From positions 115,614 through 179,613 of the forward strand of contig NZ_FOLS01000013.1 of assembly GCF_900112375.1 (NCBI RefSeq): a DNA stretch of 64,000 nt, given 5' to 3'. Source of the DNA: Pseudomonas citronellolis (GTDB lineage Bacteria > Pseudomonadota > Gammaproteobacteria > Pseudomonadales > Pseudomonadaceae). The position numbers were made by a program, and so were the translations under genes. The notes under the pieces are model-generated. The model was given only the letters and a program-made list of their open reading frames with translations. It was not told the DNA's origin and did not search any database. The number at the start of each line of letters is the position of its first letter. Within the stretch, counting starts at the first letter, position 1. This document shows positions 1-10,089 of the stretch, one piece after another.

Positions 1-882
1 TTCCTGGCCCTGGGCGTCGGCGCCTGGGACGCGGCGATCTTCCACCTGATGACCCACGCCTTCTTCAAGGCCCTGCTGTTCCTCGCCTCCGGTGCGGTGA
101 TCGTCGCCTGCCACCACGAGCAGAACATCTTCAAGATGGGCGGCCTGTGGAAGAAGCTGCCGCTGGCCTACGCCAGCTTCATCGTCGGTGGTTCGGCCCT
201 GGCCGCCCTGCCGCTGGTCACCGCCGGCTTCTACTCCAAGGACGAGATCCTCTGGGAAGCCTTCGCCAGCGGTCACCAGAACCTGCTGATCGCCGGCCTG
301 GTGGGTGCCTTCCTGACCTCGATCTACACCTTCCGCCTGATCTTCATCGCCTTCCACGGCGAGCAGAAGACCGAGGCCCACGCCGGCCATGGCATCAGCC
401 ACTGGCTACCGCTGTCGGTGCTGATCGTGCTGTCGACCTTCATCGGCGCGCTGATCACCCCGCCGCTGCACGGCGTGCTGCCGGAAAGCGTCGGCCATGC
501 CGGCGGCGAAGCCCAGCACAGCCTGGAAATCGCCTCGGGCGCCATCGCCCTGGCCGGTATCCTGCTGGCCGGCCTGCTGTTCCTCGGCAAGCGCCGCTTC
601 GTCAGCGCCCTGGCCAAGAGCGCGCCGGGCCGCTTCTTCGGCACCTGGTGGTACCACGCCTGGGGCTTCGACTGGCTGTACGACAAGCTGTTCGTGAAAC
701 CCTACCTGCTGCTCTGCCGCCTGCTCGGCCGCGACCCCATCGACCAGACCCTGGTCCTGGTGCCGCTGTCCGCCCGCGGTGGGCACACCCTTCTGAGCCT
801 GACCGAGAACGGCCGCCTGCGCTGGTACGCCGCTTCCCTGGTCGGCGGCGCGGTGCTGCTGCTCGCGCTGCTACTGGCCTAA
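1..882 (+). CDS. nuoL: NADH-quinone oxidoreductase subunit L, 3' part (5' end outside window)
   Basis: The frame is open from base 1 to the TAA at 880-882, giving the last 293 residues of NuoL, the antiporter-like membrane subunit at the distal end of complex I that couples quinone reduction to proton pumping. The segment begins within the transmembrane core ([11 protein letters not shown] motif, typical of NuoL transmembrane helix 8 region) and contains G-F-Y-S-K-D-E-I and a C-terminal run of hydrophobic helices. It is followed after 28 bp by nuoM and then nuoN, the normal order at the end of the nuo operon. Identification is secure; only the start lies outside the window. Confidence 0.97.
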   Translation, partial: FLALGVGAWDAAIFHLMTHAFFKALLFLASGAVIVACHHEQNIFKMGGLWKKLPLAYASFIVGGSALAALPLVTAGFYSKDEILWEAFASGHQNLLIAGLVGAFLTSIYTFRLIFIAFHGEQKTEAHAGHGISHWLPLSVLIVLSTFIGALITPPLHGVLPESVGHAGGEAQHSLEIASGAIALAGILLAGLLFLGKRRFVSALAKSAPGRFFGTWWYHAWGFDWLYDKLFVKPYLLLCRLLGRDPIDQTLVLVPLSARGGHTLLSLTENGRLRWYAASLVGGAVLLLALLLA

Positions 883-910
883 CGCATTCACGAAAGAGAT
901 CGAGCCCGTC

Positions 911-2440
911 ATGATTCTGCCCTGGCTAATCCTGATCCCCTTCATCGGCGGCTTCCTCTGCTGGATCGCCGAGTACACCAGCAAGACCCTGCCCCGCTGG
1001 GTCGCGCTGGGTTCCATGACCCTGACCCTGGCCCTGAGCCTGTGGCTGTGGCACACCGGCAACTTCCACCTGGCGCCCGCGCCGGGTGGCGAGCCGCAGT
1101 GGACCGCCGAGTTCAAGCTGCAATGGATCGAGCGTTTCGGCATCAGCGTGCACCTGGCCATCGACGGCCTGTCGCTGCTGATGGTCGCCCTCACCGGCCT
1201 GCTCGGCGTGCTGTCCGTGCTCTGCTCGTGGAACGAGATCCAGCGCCGCATCGGCTTCTTCCACCTGAACCTGCTGTGGATCCTCGGTGGCGTGATCGGC
1301 GTGTTCCTCGCCGTCGACCTGTTCCTGTTCTTCTTCTTCTGGGAAATGATGCTGGTGCCGATGTACTTCCTCATCGCGCTCTGGGGCCATAGCTCGGACG
1401 ACGGCAAGAAGACGCGCATCTACGCCGCCACCAAATTCTTCATCTTCACCCAGGCCAGCGGCCTGGTGATGCTGGTGGCGATCCTCGGCCTGGTGTTCGT
1501 GCACTACAACAGCACCGGCGTGCTGACCTTCAACTACGCCGACCTGCTGAAGACGCAGATGAGCGAGCACGTCGAGTGGCTGCTGATGCTCGGCTTCTTC
1601 GTCGCCTTCGCGGTGAAGATGCCGGTGGTGCCGGTGCACTCCTGGCTGCCGGACGCCCACGCCCAGGCGCCGACCGCCGGTTCCGTGGACCTGGCCGGCA
1701 TCCTGCTGAAGACCGCCGCCTACGGCCTGATCCGCTTCGCCCTGCCGCTGTTCCCCAACGCCTCGGCGGAGTTCGCGCCCATCGCCATGACCCTGGGCCT
1801 GATCGGCATCTTCTACGGCGCCCTGCTGTCCTTTGCGCAGACCGACATCAAGCGCCTGGTGGCCTTCTCCAGCGTGTCGCACATGGGCTTCGTGATGATC
1901 GGAATCTACTCCGGCAGCCCGCAGGCGCTGCAGGGCGTGGTGATCCAGATGATCGCCCACGGCCTGTCCGCCGCCGCGCTCTTCATCCTCTGCGGCCAGC
2001 TCTACGAGCGCCTGCACACCCGTGACATGCGCAAGATGGGCGGCCTGTGGTCGCGTATCCCCTACCTGCCGGCCGTGGCCCTGTTCTTCGCGACCGCGTC
2101 CCTGGGCCTGCCGGGCACCGGCAACTTCGTCGGCGAGTTCCTGATCCTGCTGGGCGCCTTCAAGACCGTGCCGGTGGTCATCGTCATCGCCACCTTCGGC
2201 CTGGTGTTCGCCTCGATCTACTCGCTGATCATGATCCACCGCGCCTACTTCGGCCCGGCGAAGGCGGACTCGCCGATCGCCGGCCTGAACGCCCGCGAGC
2301 TGAGCATGGTCCTGGGCCTGGCGGTCCTGCTGATCATCCTCGGCATCTACCCGCAGCCGGTTCTCGATACCTCCGCCGCCACCATGCACGGTGTCCAGCA
2401 GTGGTTCGATTCCGCCCTTTCCACCCTTGCCGCACGGTAG
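911..2440 (+). CDS. nuoM: NADH-quinone oxidoreductase subunit M
   Basis: This 509-residue polytopic inner-membrane protein is the second antiporter-like proton-pumping subunit of complex I. Length and about 14 hydrophobic segments match the family. Visible hallmarks are the [11 protein letters not shown] segment near residue 140, which carries the conserved membrane glutamate, [15 protein letters not shown] near residue 235 and S-H-M-G-F near residue 320. The ATG at 911 directly follows nuoL. The gene ends with TAG at 2438-2440, seven bases before nuoN, so the three genes are co-transcribed. Confidence 0.98.
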   Translation: MILPWLILIPFIGGFLCWIAEYTSKTLPRWVALGSMTLTLALSLWLWHTGNFHLAPAPGGEPQWTAEFKLQWIERFGISVHLAIDGLSLLMVALTGLLGVLSVLCSWNEIQRRIGFFHLNLLWILGGVIGVFLAVDLFLFFFFWEMMLVPMYFLIALWGHSSDDGKKTRIYAATKFFIFTQASGLVMLVAILGLVFVHYNSTGVLTFNYADLLKTQMSEHVEWLLMLGFFVAFAVKMPVVPVHSWLPDAHAQAPTAGSVDLAGILLKTAAYGLIRFALPLFPNASAEFAPIAMTLGLIGIFYGALLSFAQTDIKRLVAFSSVSHMGFVMIGIYSGSPQALQGVVIQMIAHGLSAAALFILCGQLYERLHTRDMRKMGGLWSRIPYLPAVALFFATASLGLPGTGNFVGEFLILLGAFKTVPVVIVIATFGLVFASIYSLIMIHRAYFGPAKADSPIAGLNARELSMVLGLAVLLIILGIYPQPVLDTSAATMHGVQQWFDSALSTLAAR

Positions 2441-2447
2441 TCGCGAA

Positions 2448-3914
2448 ATGACCTTCACGATCCAACACTTCATCGCGCTCCTGCCGCTGCTCATCACCAG
2501 CGCCACCCTGGTGGTGGTGATGCTCGCGGTCGCCTGGAAACGCAATCACCGGCTGATCGCCACCCTCTCGATGATCGGCCTCAACCTGGCACTGCTGTCG
2601 ATCCTCTGGGCGATCAAGGCGACGCCCATCGCCGTCACCCCGCTGCTGCTGATCGACAACTTCGCGCTGTTCTACTCGGCGCTGATCCTGATCGCCGCCC
2701 TCGCCTGCTCGACCCTCGCCCATGCCTACATGGAGAGCTACCCGGGCAACCGCGAGGAGCTCTACCTGCTCCTGCTGCTGGCCACCGCCGGCGGCCTGGT
2801 GCTGGTGGCGGCGCAGAACCTGGCCGGCCTGTTCATCGGCCTGGAACTGCTCTCGGTGCCGGTCTACGGCATGGTGGCCTACGCCTTCTTCAACAAGCGC
2901 AGCCTCGAAGCCGGCATCAAGTACACCGTGCTGTCCGCGGCGGGCTCGGCCTTCCTGCTGTTCGGCATGGCCATGCTCTACGCCGAAGCCGGCACCCTGG
3001 ACTTCGCCGGCCTGGGCAGCGCCCTGGCCGAAGGCACCGTGCACAGCCCGCTGCTGACCATCGGCGTGGGCATGATGCTGGTGGGCCTGGGCTTCAAGCT
3101 GTCGCTGGCGCCCTTCCACCTGTGGACCCCGGACGTCTACGAAGGCGCCCCGGCCCCGGTGGCGGCGTTCCTCGCCACCGCCGCCAAGGTCGCCGTGTTC
3201 GCCGTGCTGCTGCGCCTGTTCCAGATCGCCCCGGCGGCCCTGCACAGCGGCGTGCTGCACGTCGCCCTGGCGGTCATCGCGGTCATCTCGATCCTGGTCG
3301 GCAACCTGCTGGCACTGACCCAGAGCAACCTCAAGCGCCTGCTCGGCTACTCCTCCATCGCCCACCTGGGCTACCTGCTGATCGCCGTGGTGGCCAGCAA
3401 CGGCCTGGCCGTGGAGACCGTCGGCGTCTACCTGACCACCTACGTGGTCACCACCCTGGGCGCCTTCGGCGTGGTCACCCTGATGTCCACCCCCTACGGC
3501 GGCCGCGACGCCGACGCGCTGTTCGAGTACCGCGGCCTGTTCTGGCGCCGTCCGGTGCTGACCGCGGTGATGACCGTGATGATGCTGTCCCTGGCCGGCA
3601 TCCCGCTGACCGCCGGCTTCATCGGCAAGTTCTACGTCATCGCCAGCGGCGTCGAGTCGCACCTGTGGTGGCTGGTCGGCACCCTGGTGCTGGGCAGCGC
3701 CATCGGCCTGTACTACTACCTGCGCGTCATGGTCACCCTGTTCCTGGTCGAGCCGAACATGAAGCGCCACGACGCGCCCCTGGACTGGGCCCAGCGCGCC
3801 GGCGGCATCATGCTGGTGGCCATCGCCCTGCTGGCCTTCTTCCTCGGCGTCTACCCGCAGCCGCTGCTGGACATCCTCCAGCACTCCGGCCTGGCGGTAG
3901 CCGTCGCCGGCTGA
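2448..3914 (+). CDS. nuoN: NADH-quinone oxidoreductase subunit N
   Basis: NuoN is the third antiporter-like membrane subunit of complex I (488 residues). The chosen start, M-T-F-T-I-Q, lies 7 bp after the nuoM stop. The longer open frame from 2391 would overlap nuoM and add a proline-rich tail not expected for the family. Conserved features include a K-Y-T-V-L-S-A segment, [13 protein letters not shown] near residue 225 and S-S-I-A-H-L-G-Y near residue 303. It is the last gene of the nuo operon and is followed by a strong rho-independent terminator. Confidence 0.98.
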   Translation: MTFTIQHFIALLPLLITSATLVVVMLAVAWKRNHRLIATLSMIGLNLALLSILWAIKATPIAVTPLLLIDNFALFYSALILIAALACSTLAHAYMESYPGNREELYLLLLLATAGGLVLVAAQNLAGLFIGLELLSVPVYGMVAYAFFNKRSLEAGIKYTVLSAAGSAFLLFGMAMLYAEAGTLDFAGLGSALAEGTVHSPLLTIGVGMMLVGLGFKLSLAPFHLWTPDVYEGAPAPVAAFLATAAKVAVFAVLLRLFQIAPAALHSGVLHVALAVIAVISILVGNLLALTQSNLKRLLGYSSIAHLGYLLIAVVASNGLAVETVGVYLTTYVVTTLGAFGVVTLMSTPYGGRDADALFEYRGLFWRRPVLTAVMTVMMLSLAGIPLTAGFIGKFYVIASGVESHLWWLVGTLVLGSAIGLYYYLRVMVTLFLVEPNMKRHDAPLDWAQRAGGIMLVAIALLAFFLGVYPQPLLDILQHSGLAVAVAG

Positions 3915-3930
3915 TCGCAGGCAGCAAAGA

Positions 3931-3957
3931 AAAACCCCGCCTCGGCGGGGTTTTTTG
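3931..3957 (+). terminator. Rho-independent terminator of the nuo operon
   Basis: A GC-rich stem (CCCCGC, loop CTC, GCGGGG) is flanked by an A-run before and six Ts after it, 17 bp past the nuoN stop. This is a textbook intrinsic terminator. Confidence 0.92.
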
Positions 3958-3996
3958 TTGCCTGCGAAAAGCTGTTCGTACGCGCCGGGATTGTTC

Positions 3997-4264
3997 TTCG
4001 TAGGAGCGAGCTTGCTCGCGAACAGGCGCCGCTGCGGAGCTCATTCGCGAGCAAGCTCGCTCCTACGAAAAGCCGTGCTTCCTGGAGCGTAGGAGCGGAT
4101 CTTATCCGCGACTCCGCCGGCAAGGCCGGCGTTCATGCCATCGCGGACAGAGTCCGCTCCTACCGCATGAGCGAGCATGGCTTTTCGTAGGATGGTGTTG
4201 AGCGAAGCGATACCCATCAGCGCAACCGCATGGGTTTCGCAAGCTCAACCCATCCTACGAAAAG
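3997..4264. repeat. Cluster of three REP-like inverted pairs
   Basis: The 3957-4310 gap contains only repeats. 3997-4022 and 4044-4069 are head-to-head copies of the commonest palindrome of this window (GTAGGAGCGAGCTTGCTCGC core). 4088-4111 and 4141-4164 are a related pair with GTAGGAGCGGA ends and a TCCGCGA end. 4184-4264 is a larger hairpin starting CGTAGGATGGTGTTGAGCGA and ending in its imperfect complement. Paired REPs of this kind are common in Pseudomonas intergenic DNA and are thought to be spread by RAYT transposases. No RAYT gene is in the window. Confidence 0.85.
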
Positions 4265-4310
4265 CACCTCGGCGCAGACCGTTGCTCCTACGCAATCCTC
4301 AGGCCCTCCC

Positions 4311-5387
4311 CTACCCCGCCGGGTCTTCCAGTTCCTCGCGGCCGGTGAACAGGTCCCAGCTGGCGATGAACAGCGCGGCGATCAGCGGGCCGATGACGAA
4401 GCCGTTGAGGCCGAACAGCGACATGCCGCCCAGGGTGGAGATCAGCACCACGTAGTCGGGCATCTTGGTGTCCTTGCCCACTAGGATCGGGCGCAGGATG
4501 TTGTCCACCAGGCCGATCACCAGCACGCAGAAGAGGATCAGCACCACGCCCTGCCAGATCGCCCCGGTGAGCAGGAACCAGGCCGCCACCGGCACCCATA
4601 CCAGCCCCGCGCCTATCGCCGGCAGCAGCGACAGGAAGGCCATCAGCGTGCCCCACAGCAGCGAGCCCTGGATGCCGAGGAACCAGAAGATCAACCCGCC
4701 CAGCGCGCCCTGGGTGGCGGCCACGGCGATGTTGCCCTTCACCGTGGCGCGCACCACGGTGGTGAACTTGGTGAACAGATGCTGCTTGTGCTCGTGGTCC
4801 AGCGGCACCGCCTGCTTGATCCGCCGGCCCAGGGTGCGGCCGTCGCGCAGCAGGAAGAACAGCAGGTAGAGCATCACGCCGAAGCTGACGACGAAGTCGA
4901 AGGTGTTCTGGCCGATGCTGAAGGCCTTGGTGGCGACGAACTGGCTGGCCTGCATGGCGCCGCTGGAAAGCTTCTCCTGCAGGCTCGAGAGGTCGCCCAG
5001 GTCGAAGCGCTCCAGCCACTGGTGGGCCCACGGCGGCAAGGCGGCGAAGGCCTGCTGCACCAGGCCGGCGAGGTTCAGCTGGCCGGACTTCAGGCTCTGG
5101 TAGAGGTTGGCGCCTTCCTGCACCAGCGAGCCGGCGATGAAGATCACCGGCAGGATCACGATGAGGATGCAGGCGCTCAATGTGATCAGCGCCGCCAGGT
5201 TCCGGCGCCCGCCCAGGCGCACCTGCAGCCGGCGGTGCACGGGGGTGAAGATGATGGCCAGGATGGTGCCCCAGAACACCGCGCCGTAGAACGGCAGCAG
5301 CAGCCAGGCGAAGGCGATGCTGACCACCGCCAGCAGTATCAGGAACGTCCGGTTTTCCAGTTTCGAATCGAGCATGTGCAATCCCAT
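4311..5387 (-). CDS. AI-2E/PerM-family transporter (YdiK-like membrane protein)
   Basis: This 358-residue membrane protein has two N-terminal hydrophobic helices (near residues 12-50), a long amphipathic middle section (about 90-190) and clustered C-terminal helices. The segment with [15 protein letters not shown] near residues 305-320 is characteristic of the AI-2E transporter (PerM/YdiK/TqsA) family. Substrates range from autoinducer-2 export to Na+/H+ antiport and are not predictable here. An alternative start four residues downstream (M-L-D-S-K) is possible. It is divergent from the chemoreceptor gene; nothing links it to quorum sensing. Confidence 0.85.
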   Translation of the reverse strand: MGLHMLDSKLENRTFLILLAVVSIAFAWLLLPFYGAVFWGTILAIIFTPVHRRLQVRLGGRRNLAALITLSACILIVILPVIFIAGSLVQEGANLYQSLKSGQLNLAGLVQQAFAALPPWAHQWLERFDLGDLSSLQEKLSSGAMQASQFVATKAFSIGQNTFDFVVSFGVMLYLLFFLLRDGRTLGRRIKQAVPLDHEHKQHLFTKFTTVVRATVKGNIAVAATQGALGGLIFWFLGIQGSLLWGTLMAFLSLLPAIGAGLVWVPVAAWFLLTGAIWQGVVLILFCVLVIGLVDNILRPILVGKDTKMPDYVVLISTLGGMSLFGLNGFVIGPLIAALFIASWDLFTGREELEDPAG

Positions 5388-5492
5388 CTGCCGAGAGTGG
5401 CCTGCACATTAGTCAGCAGATGGGTGGCGAAGTGCAACCCGGCGCGAGACTGGCGCCCCAGAGGCCCAGCCGACGGACGGCAGCAATGTCTG

Positions 5493-5519
5493 TAAAGAAA
5501 ATCGCACAGATGCCGATAT
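5493..5519 (+). promoter_or_regulatory. Predicted FliA (sigma-28) promoter of the chemoreceptor gene
   Basis: TAAA at 5493-5496 is followed after exactly 15 bases by GCCGATAT at 5512-5519. The FliA consensus is TAAA-N15-GCCGATAA, so only the last base differs. The predicted transcript would start about 30 bp before the ATG at 5558, the spacing expected for a motility-regulon chemoreceptor. It also argues against the upstream in-frame ATG at 5486, which would precede the promoter. Confidence 0.82.
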
Positions 5520-5557
5520 TTCCGAACACCCCCAAGGTTCCCGCAGAGGACACCCCC

Positions 5558-7702
5558 ATGCCTTTTCGTCGCCTCTCCATCCAGTGGAAGATCACCCTGC
5601 TCGCGGGCCTGTGCCTGCTCGGCGTGGTCTCGCTGCTCGCCGGCCTCTCGATCTTCCGCATGCAGCACAGCACCGCGCTGGTGAAGGAATCCAGCACGCA
5701 CATGCTGGACGATGCCGCCGAAGCCCGTCTGCGCGCCCGCGGCGAAATCCAGGCGATGCGCATCCAGCGCTACTTCAGCGACGCCTACCGCTACGCGCAG
5801 AGCTTCGCCCGGCAAGCTTTGGCCGTGCGCCAGCTCGCCGCCCAGCGCGGCCTGGACACCCTGGCCCTGCGCGAGGAGCTGAACCGGCAGATGCGCGATG
5901 CGGTGGCGGCCAACCCCGAACTGCTCGGGCTGTACCTCGCCTTCGAGCCCGACGCCCTCGACGGCCATGACGCCCAGGCCGAAGGCCGCACGGAGATCGG
6001 CAGCAACGAAAAGGGGCGCTTCTCGCAATACTGGGCGCAGGCCACCCCCGGCAAGCTGGAAGCCGAGCCGATGGACGAGAAGATGCTCGCCGACACCAGC
6101 CCCGGCCCCAGCGGCGCGGCCTACAACGCCTGGTACACCTGCCCGAAGGCCGCCGGCAAGACCTGCGTGCTGGAGCCCTACGTCGACGAAGTGGGCAACC
6201 GCAAGATCCTCATGACCAGCATCGCCCTGCCCCTGCAGGTGGACGGTAAGCTGGTCGGCGTGCTGGGCGTGGACATCGCCCTCGACCGCCTGCAGGAAAT
6301 CGCCCATGAAGGCAGCCAGGAACTCTACGAAGGCCAGAGCCGCGTCGCCATCATCAGCCCCGCCGGCCTGCTCGCCGGCTACAGCGCCGACGCCGGCAAG
6401 CTCGGCAGGAAGCTGCAGGAGGTCTACCCCTCCCAGAGCGAGCAGTTGCAGCAACTGCTGGGCGCCGACCAGCACAAGATCCTCGAACACGACGGCGACC
6501 TGCGCGCCCTGCAACCGCTGCGTCCGATCCCCGAGGCCGATGCCTGGGGCGTGCTCATCGACGTGCCGCTGCAGGCCTTGCAGGGCCCGGCGGTGAAGCT
6601 GCAGCAGGAACTGGACCAGCAACGCACCCAGGGCACCGTCGTCGAACTCGGCCTGGGCCTGCTCGCCGCCCTGCTCGGCCTGCTGCTGGTATGGCTGACC
6701 GCCCGCGGCGTGACCCGCCCGATCCTCGGCGTGGCCGGCATGCTGCGCGACATCGCCAGCGGCGAGGGCGACCTGACCCAGCGCCTGAAATACCAGGGCC
6801 AGGATGAACTCGGCGAGCTGGCCGGCTGGTTCAACCGTTTCCTCGACAAGCTGCAGCCGATCATCCGCGACGTGAAGGCCTCGGTGCAGGACGCCCGCGC
6901 CACCGCCGACCAGTCCGCCGCGCTGTCGACCCAGACCAGCGCCGGCATGCAGCAGCAGTTCCGCGAGATCGAGCAGGTGGCCACCGCCTCCCAGGAAATG
7001 AGCGCCACCGCCCACGACGTAGCCAACAGCGCCGCCAAAGCCGCCGACGCCGCCCGCGGTGCCGACGGCGCCACCCGCGACGGCCTGGCGGTGATCGACC
7101 AGACCACCCGCGCCATCGACGAACTGGCCCGCGACATGAGCCAGGCCATGACCCAGGTCGAAGGCCTGGCCGCCAGCAGCGAGCAGATCGGCTCGGTGCT
7201 GGAAGTGATCCGCGCCATCGCCGAGCAGACCAACCTGCTGGCGCTCAACGCCGCCATCGAAGCGGCCCGCGCCGGCGAGGCCGGGCGCGGCTTCGCGGTG
7301 GTGGCCGACGAAGTGCGCAACCTGGCCAAGCGCACCCAGGACTCGGTGGAGGAAATCCGCCAGGTGATCGAAGGCCTGCAGAACGGCACCCGCGAAGTGG
7401 TCACCGCCATGCACAGCAGCCACCAGCAGGCCCAGGGCAGCGTCAGCCAGGTCGAGCAGGCGGTGGCGGCGTTGCAGCGCATCGGCGAGGCGGTGGGGGT
7501 GATCAACGACATGAACCTGCAGATCGCCAGCGCCGCCGAGGAACAGAGCGCGGTGGCCGAGGAGATCAACCGCAACGTGGCGGGCATCCGCGACGTGACC
7601 GAATCGCTGTCGGGCCAGGCCCAGGAGTCGGCGCAGATCAGCCAGTCGTTGAATGACCTGGCGAATCACCAGCAGGGGTTGATGGGGCAGTTCCGCGTGT
7701 GA
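5558..7702 (+). CDS. Methyl-accepting chemotaxis protein with periplasmic Cache sensor
   Basis: A 714-residue transmembrane chemoreceptor. It has TM1 at about 11-33, a large periplasmic domain at about 35-365 with double-Cache features (W-Y near 190, Y-V-D-E and M-T-S-I-A-L-P near 210-225, G-V-L-G-V-D-I near 235), TM2 at about 366-388, a HAMP segment, and a cytoplasmic signalling domain with the invariant hairpin tip [19 protein letters not shown]. The start at 5558 is chosen because an AGAGGA ribosome site lies 9 bp upstream and a FliA promoter lies between it and earlier in-frame starts. The ligand is unknown; dCache receptors often bind amino acids, organic acids or amines. From memory P. 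aeruginosa also has receptor genes just past nuoN. Confidence 0.93.
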   Translation: MPFRRLSIQWKITLLAGLCLLGVVSLLAGLSIFRMQHSTALVKESSTHMLDDAAEARLRARGEIQAMRIQRYFSDAYRYAQSFARQALAVRQLAAQRGLDTLALREELNRQMRDAVAANPELLGLYLAFEPDALDGHDAQAEGRTEIGSNEKGRFSQYWAQATPGKLEAEPMDEKMLADTSPGPSGAAYNAWYTCPKAAGKTCVLEPYVDEVGNRKILMTSIALPLQVDGKLVGVLGVDIALDRLQEIAHEGSQELYEGQSRVAIISPAGLLAGYSADAGKLGRKLQEVYPSQSEQLQQLLGADQHKILEHDGDLRALQPLRPIPEADAWGVLIDVPLQALQGPAVKLQQELDQQRTQGTVVELGLGLLAALLGLLLVWLTARGVTRPILGVAGMLRDIASGEGDLTQRLKYQGQDELGELAGWFNRFLDKLQPIIRDVKASVQDARATADQSAALSTQTSAGMQQQFREIEQVATASQEMSATAHDVANSAAKAADAARGADGATRDGLAVIDQTTRAIDELARDMSQAMTQVEGLAASSEQIGSVLEVIRAIAEQTNLLALNAAIEAARAGEAGRGFAVVADEVRNLAKRTQDSVEEIRQVIEGLQNGTREVVTAMHSSHQQAQGSVSQVEQAVAALQRIGEAVGVINDMNLQIASAAEEQSAVAEEINRNVAGIRDVTESLSGQAQESAQISQSLNDLANHQQGLMGQFRV

Positions 7703-7720
7703 TCGTGGAAGGCGCTCCCC

Positions 7721-7900
7721 TGTAGGAGCGAGCTTGCTCGCGAACAGGATTCCCCGGCGGCTGCGGCGTTGGATGCAAGAGCGCCCTCTCCCCAACCCTC
7801 TCCCTGAAGGGAGAGGGGGCTGTCCTGAGTGCTCGGAGAATCTGGAGTCATCCTGAAACTCCTAACCCCCCTCGTCATTCCCGCGAACGCGGGAACCCAG
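7721..7900. repeat. Three repeat units: REP, CCCTCTCC unit, CGTCATTCCCGCG unit
   Basis: The 7703-8053 gap holds a REP (7721-7744), a palindromic unit built on CCCTCTCCCTGAAGGGAGAG (about 7783-7822) and a unit of the form CGTCATTCCCGCG-N-A-CGCGGGAA (about 7871-7899). All three recur elsewhere in the window. The gap ends in a terminator and has no coding signal. Confidence 0.8.
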
Positions 7901-7981
7901 CGACGTAGGGCGCATAACCGTTCGCGGTTATGCGCCGTTGGCCGTGCCACCGGTGCGTCGGCCCCTCCCCCTGAAACCAAC

Positions 7982-8018
7982 AAAAAACGCCGTTTCCCAT
8001 GACGGGAAACGGCGTTCT
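7982..8018 (-). terminator. Terminator downstream of thrH
   Basis: A 13-bp perfect stem (AACGCCGTTTCCC and its complement) has a 5-base loop. On the minus strand it is followed by TTTTTTG. It lies 36 bp past the thrH stop; on the plus strand the trailing sequence is T-rich but weaker. Confidence 0.88.
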
Positions 8019-8053
8019 TTCTCGAACCCCGGGCCATCACCGGCCCGCCGGCA

Positions 8054-8671
8054 TTACAGACCGAGCTGGCGGTTCGACGCCTTGAGGAACTCCTGCTTCA
8101 GGTCCTCGTAGGTGTGCACCGCCGGGAACTGCGGGAACTCGCGGATGACGTTCTCCGGCGCATGGAACAGGATGCCGGCGTGGGCTTCGCTGAGCATGGT
8201 GGTGTCGTTGTACGAGTCGCCGGCGGCGATCACGCGGTAGTACAGGCTCTTCAGGGCGATCACCGACTGACGCTTGGGGTCCTTCTGGCGTAGCTGGTAG
8301 CCGACCACGCGGTCGGTCTCGTCGGTGACCAGCTTGTGGCACAGCAGGGTCGGGAAGCCCAGCTGGCGCATCAGCGGCTGGGAGAACTCGTAGAAGGTGT
8401 CGGAGAGGATCACCACCTGGAAGCGCTCGCGCAGCCAGTCGACGAACTCCACCGCGCCTTCCAGCGGCTTCAGGGTGGCGATCACTTCCTGGATGTCGGC
8501 CAGCTTCAGGCCGTGCTCGTCGAGGATGCGCAGGCGCTGCTGCATCAGCACGTCGTAGTCCGGGATATCGCGGGTAGTCGCCTTGAGCGCTTCGATACCG
8601 GTTTTTTCAGCGAAGGCGATCCAGATTTCCGGGACCAGTACCCCTTCCAGGTCGAGACAGGCGATTTCCAC
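8054..8671 (-). CDS. thrH: Phosphoserine phosphatase / homoserine phosphotransferase ThrH
   Basis: A 205-residue HAD-superfamily enzyme that removes phosphate from phosphoserine and can transfer it to homoserine, linking serine and threonine synthesis. Motif I is D-L-E-G-V-L (nucleophile Asp7, with Glu at the +2 site as in ThrH), motif II is I-L-S-D-T, and motif IV is A-G-D-S-Y-N-D. The start is a GTG at 8669-8671 (V-E-I-A-C-L-D) with GGGGA 8 bp upstream. The open frame continues upstream, but that extension is arginine- and alanine-rich and unlike the family. It is divergent from cysH. Confidence 0.94.
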   Translation of the reverse strand: MEIACLDLEGVLVPEIWIAFAEKTGIEALKATTRDIPDYDVLMQQRLRILDEHGLKLADIQEVIATLKPLEGAVEFVDWLRERFQVVILSDTFYEFSQPLMRQLGFPTLLCHKLVTDETDRVVGYQLRQKDPKRQSVIALKSLYYRVIAAGDSYNDTTMLSEAHAGILFHAPENVIREFPQFPAVHTYEDLKQEFLKASNRQLGL

Positions 8672-8858
8672 GAACGATTCCCCGCAGGTTTGGACAGAAG
8701 GCGGCACTCTAGCGGCTCGCCCGGGCCGGCGCAACGCGGCGCTTATACCCAAAGCATACAGTCGACCTTCCTGATGGTTATTTAGGGGCATATCCCTGCC
8801 TTTGTTAAGATCGGCAGTCTTATAGCGCACCGCGCAAGTACAAGTGGAAAACCGCCTG

Positions 8859-9593
8859 ATGAGCCATCCGTTCGACGTCGCCGAAATCGCCGCGACCTAT
8901 GCCAGCAAGTCCCCCCAGGACATCCTCAAGTTCGCCTTCGAGCACTTCGGCGACGACCTGTGGATCTCCTTCAGCGGCGCCGAGGACGTGGTGCTGCTGG
9001 ACATGGCCTGGAAGATCAACAAGAACGTCAAGGTGTTCAGCCTGGACACCGGCCGCCTGCACCCGGAGACCTACCGCTTCATCGAGCAGGTGCGCGAGCA
9101 CTACGGCATCGCCATCGAGGTCATGACCCCCGATCCGCGCCTGCTGGAGCCCTTCGTCAAGGAAAAGGGCCTGTTCAGCTTCTACAAGGACGGCCACGGC
9201 GAGTGCTGCGGCATCCGCAAGATCGAGCCGCTCAAGCGCAAGCTCGCCACCGTCAGCGCCTGGGCCACCGGCCAGCGCAAGGACCAGAGCCCCGGCACCC
9301 GCAGCCAGGTGGCGGTGGTCGAGCTGGACGGCGCCTTCTCCACGGCGGAAAAGCCGCTGTACAAGTTCAACCCGCTGGCCAGCATGAGCAGCGAGGAAGT
9401 CTGGGCCTACATCCGCATGCTGGAGATCCCCTACAACAGCCTGCACGAGCGCGGCTTCATCAGCATCGGCTGCGAGCCCTGCACCCGCCCGGTGCTGCCC
9501 AACCAGCACGAGCGCGAAGGCCGCTGGTGGTGGGAGGAAGCCACCCAGAAGGAATGCGGCCTGCACGCCGGCAACCTGATCACCAAGGGCTGA
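8859..9593 (+). CDS. cysH: Assimilatory adenylylsulfate (APS) reductase
   Basis: A 244-residue cytosolic enzyme that reduces adenosine 5'-phosphosulfate to sulfite in cysteine biosynthesis. It has the two cysteine pairs that bind the [4Fe-4S] cluster in APS-type reductases (Cys116-Cys117 in H-G-E-C-C-G and Cys205/Cys208 in G-C-E-P-C-T) and the catalytic cysteine Cys233 in K-E-C-G-L-H. It is therefore APS-specific rather than a PAPS enzyme. The ATG at 8859 is preferred; an in-frame GTG at 8844 is possible. The thrH-cysH intergenic region (8672-8858) must contain both promoters. CysB, its probable activator, is encoded nearby at 11406-12380. Confidence 0.96.
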   Translation: MSHPFDVAEIAATYASKSPQDILKFAFEHFGDDLWISFSGAEDVVLLDMAWKINKNVKVFSLDTGRLHPETYRFIEQVREHYGIAIEVMTPDPRLLEPFVKEKGLFSFYKDGHGECCGIRKIEPLKRKLATVSAWATGQRKDQSPGTRSQVAVVELDGAFSTAEKPLYKFNPLASMSSEEVWAYIRMLEIPYNSLHERGFISIGCEPCTRPVLPNQHEREGRWWWEEATQKECGLHAGNLITKG

Positions 9594-9670
9594 GCTCGTC
9601 GCCGGCGGGTTTTCCGCCGGCGCCGCAGCGCTTAAGGTAGGCCCTGCCCCTACCGCGAGAGGAAAGCCCC

Positions 9671-10015
9671 ATGCGCATCACCATGGTCAAGAAGGTCCTG
9701 GCCGACGGCGAGGACTGCGGCAAGTGCAAGGACGTGCAGCAGCGCCTGGAGAAAGGCGGCTACCTGCCGCGCATCGACCGCGTGCTGGTGGCCGACGAAC
9801 GCAACCCGGGCAGCGCCGGCTGGATGGTCGCCGCCCAGTACGGCGTGGACAGCGCGCCCTTCTTCGTGGTGCGCCACGACGACGGCCGCGAGCAGGTGTT
9901 CACCGTGTTCATGAGCTTCCTCCACGAGATACTCGAAGGCCGCGGCCCGGCGCCGCAGGATTCGCCCGAGGTACTGGCCGAGCTGGCCGGGCGCAACGAC
10001 CTCGACCGGCTCTGA
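9671..10015 (+). CDS. Small thioredoxin-fold protein with CGKC motif
   Basis: A 114-residue soluble protein with C-x-x-C (Cys16-Gly-Lys-Cys19) near the N-terminus in a thioredoxin/glutaredoxin-like setting, followed by S-A-P-F-F-V-V where thioredoxins carry the cis-proline strand. AGAGGAA lies 7 bp before the ATG. It follows cysH by 77 bp and may be co-transcribed, so a role in electron supply to sulfur metabolism is tempting, but that is inference from position only. No signal peptide is seen. Function is otherwise unassigned. Confidence 0.82.
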   Translation: MRITMVKKVLADGEDCGKCKDVQQRLEKGGYLPRIDRVLVADERNPGSAGWMVAAQYGVDSAPFFVVRHDDGREQVFTVFMSFLHEILEGRGPAPQDSPEVLAELAGRNDLDRL

Positions 10016-10089
10016 TCCGCGCCCTGGCTTAATGTCGCCTTCAGGCTCCGACGCCTATAGTCCCGCGTGCCCCCTTACAAGAATCGACC

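Noticed and set aside
926..2545. Long minus-strand frame opposite nuoM
   Set aside because: Codon-mirror artefact of GC-rich DNA; the product is Gln/His/Glu-rich without recognisable domains.
3997..4069. CRISPR array
   Set aside because: The recurring ~23-bp palindromes are dispersed and lack regular unique spacers or cas genes. They are REP elements.
5420..5557. N-terminal extension of the chemoreceptor
   Set aside because: The FliA promoter lies inside it and the ATG at 5558 has a good ribosome site.
5339..7795. 818-residue minus-strand frame opposite the chemoreceptor
   Set aside because: Shadow of the chemoreceptor gene with low-complexity composition.
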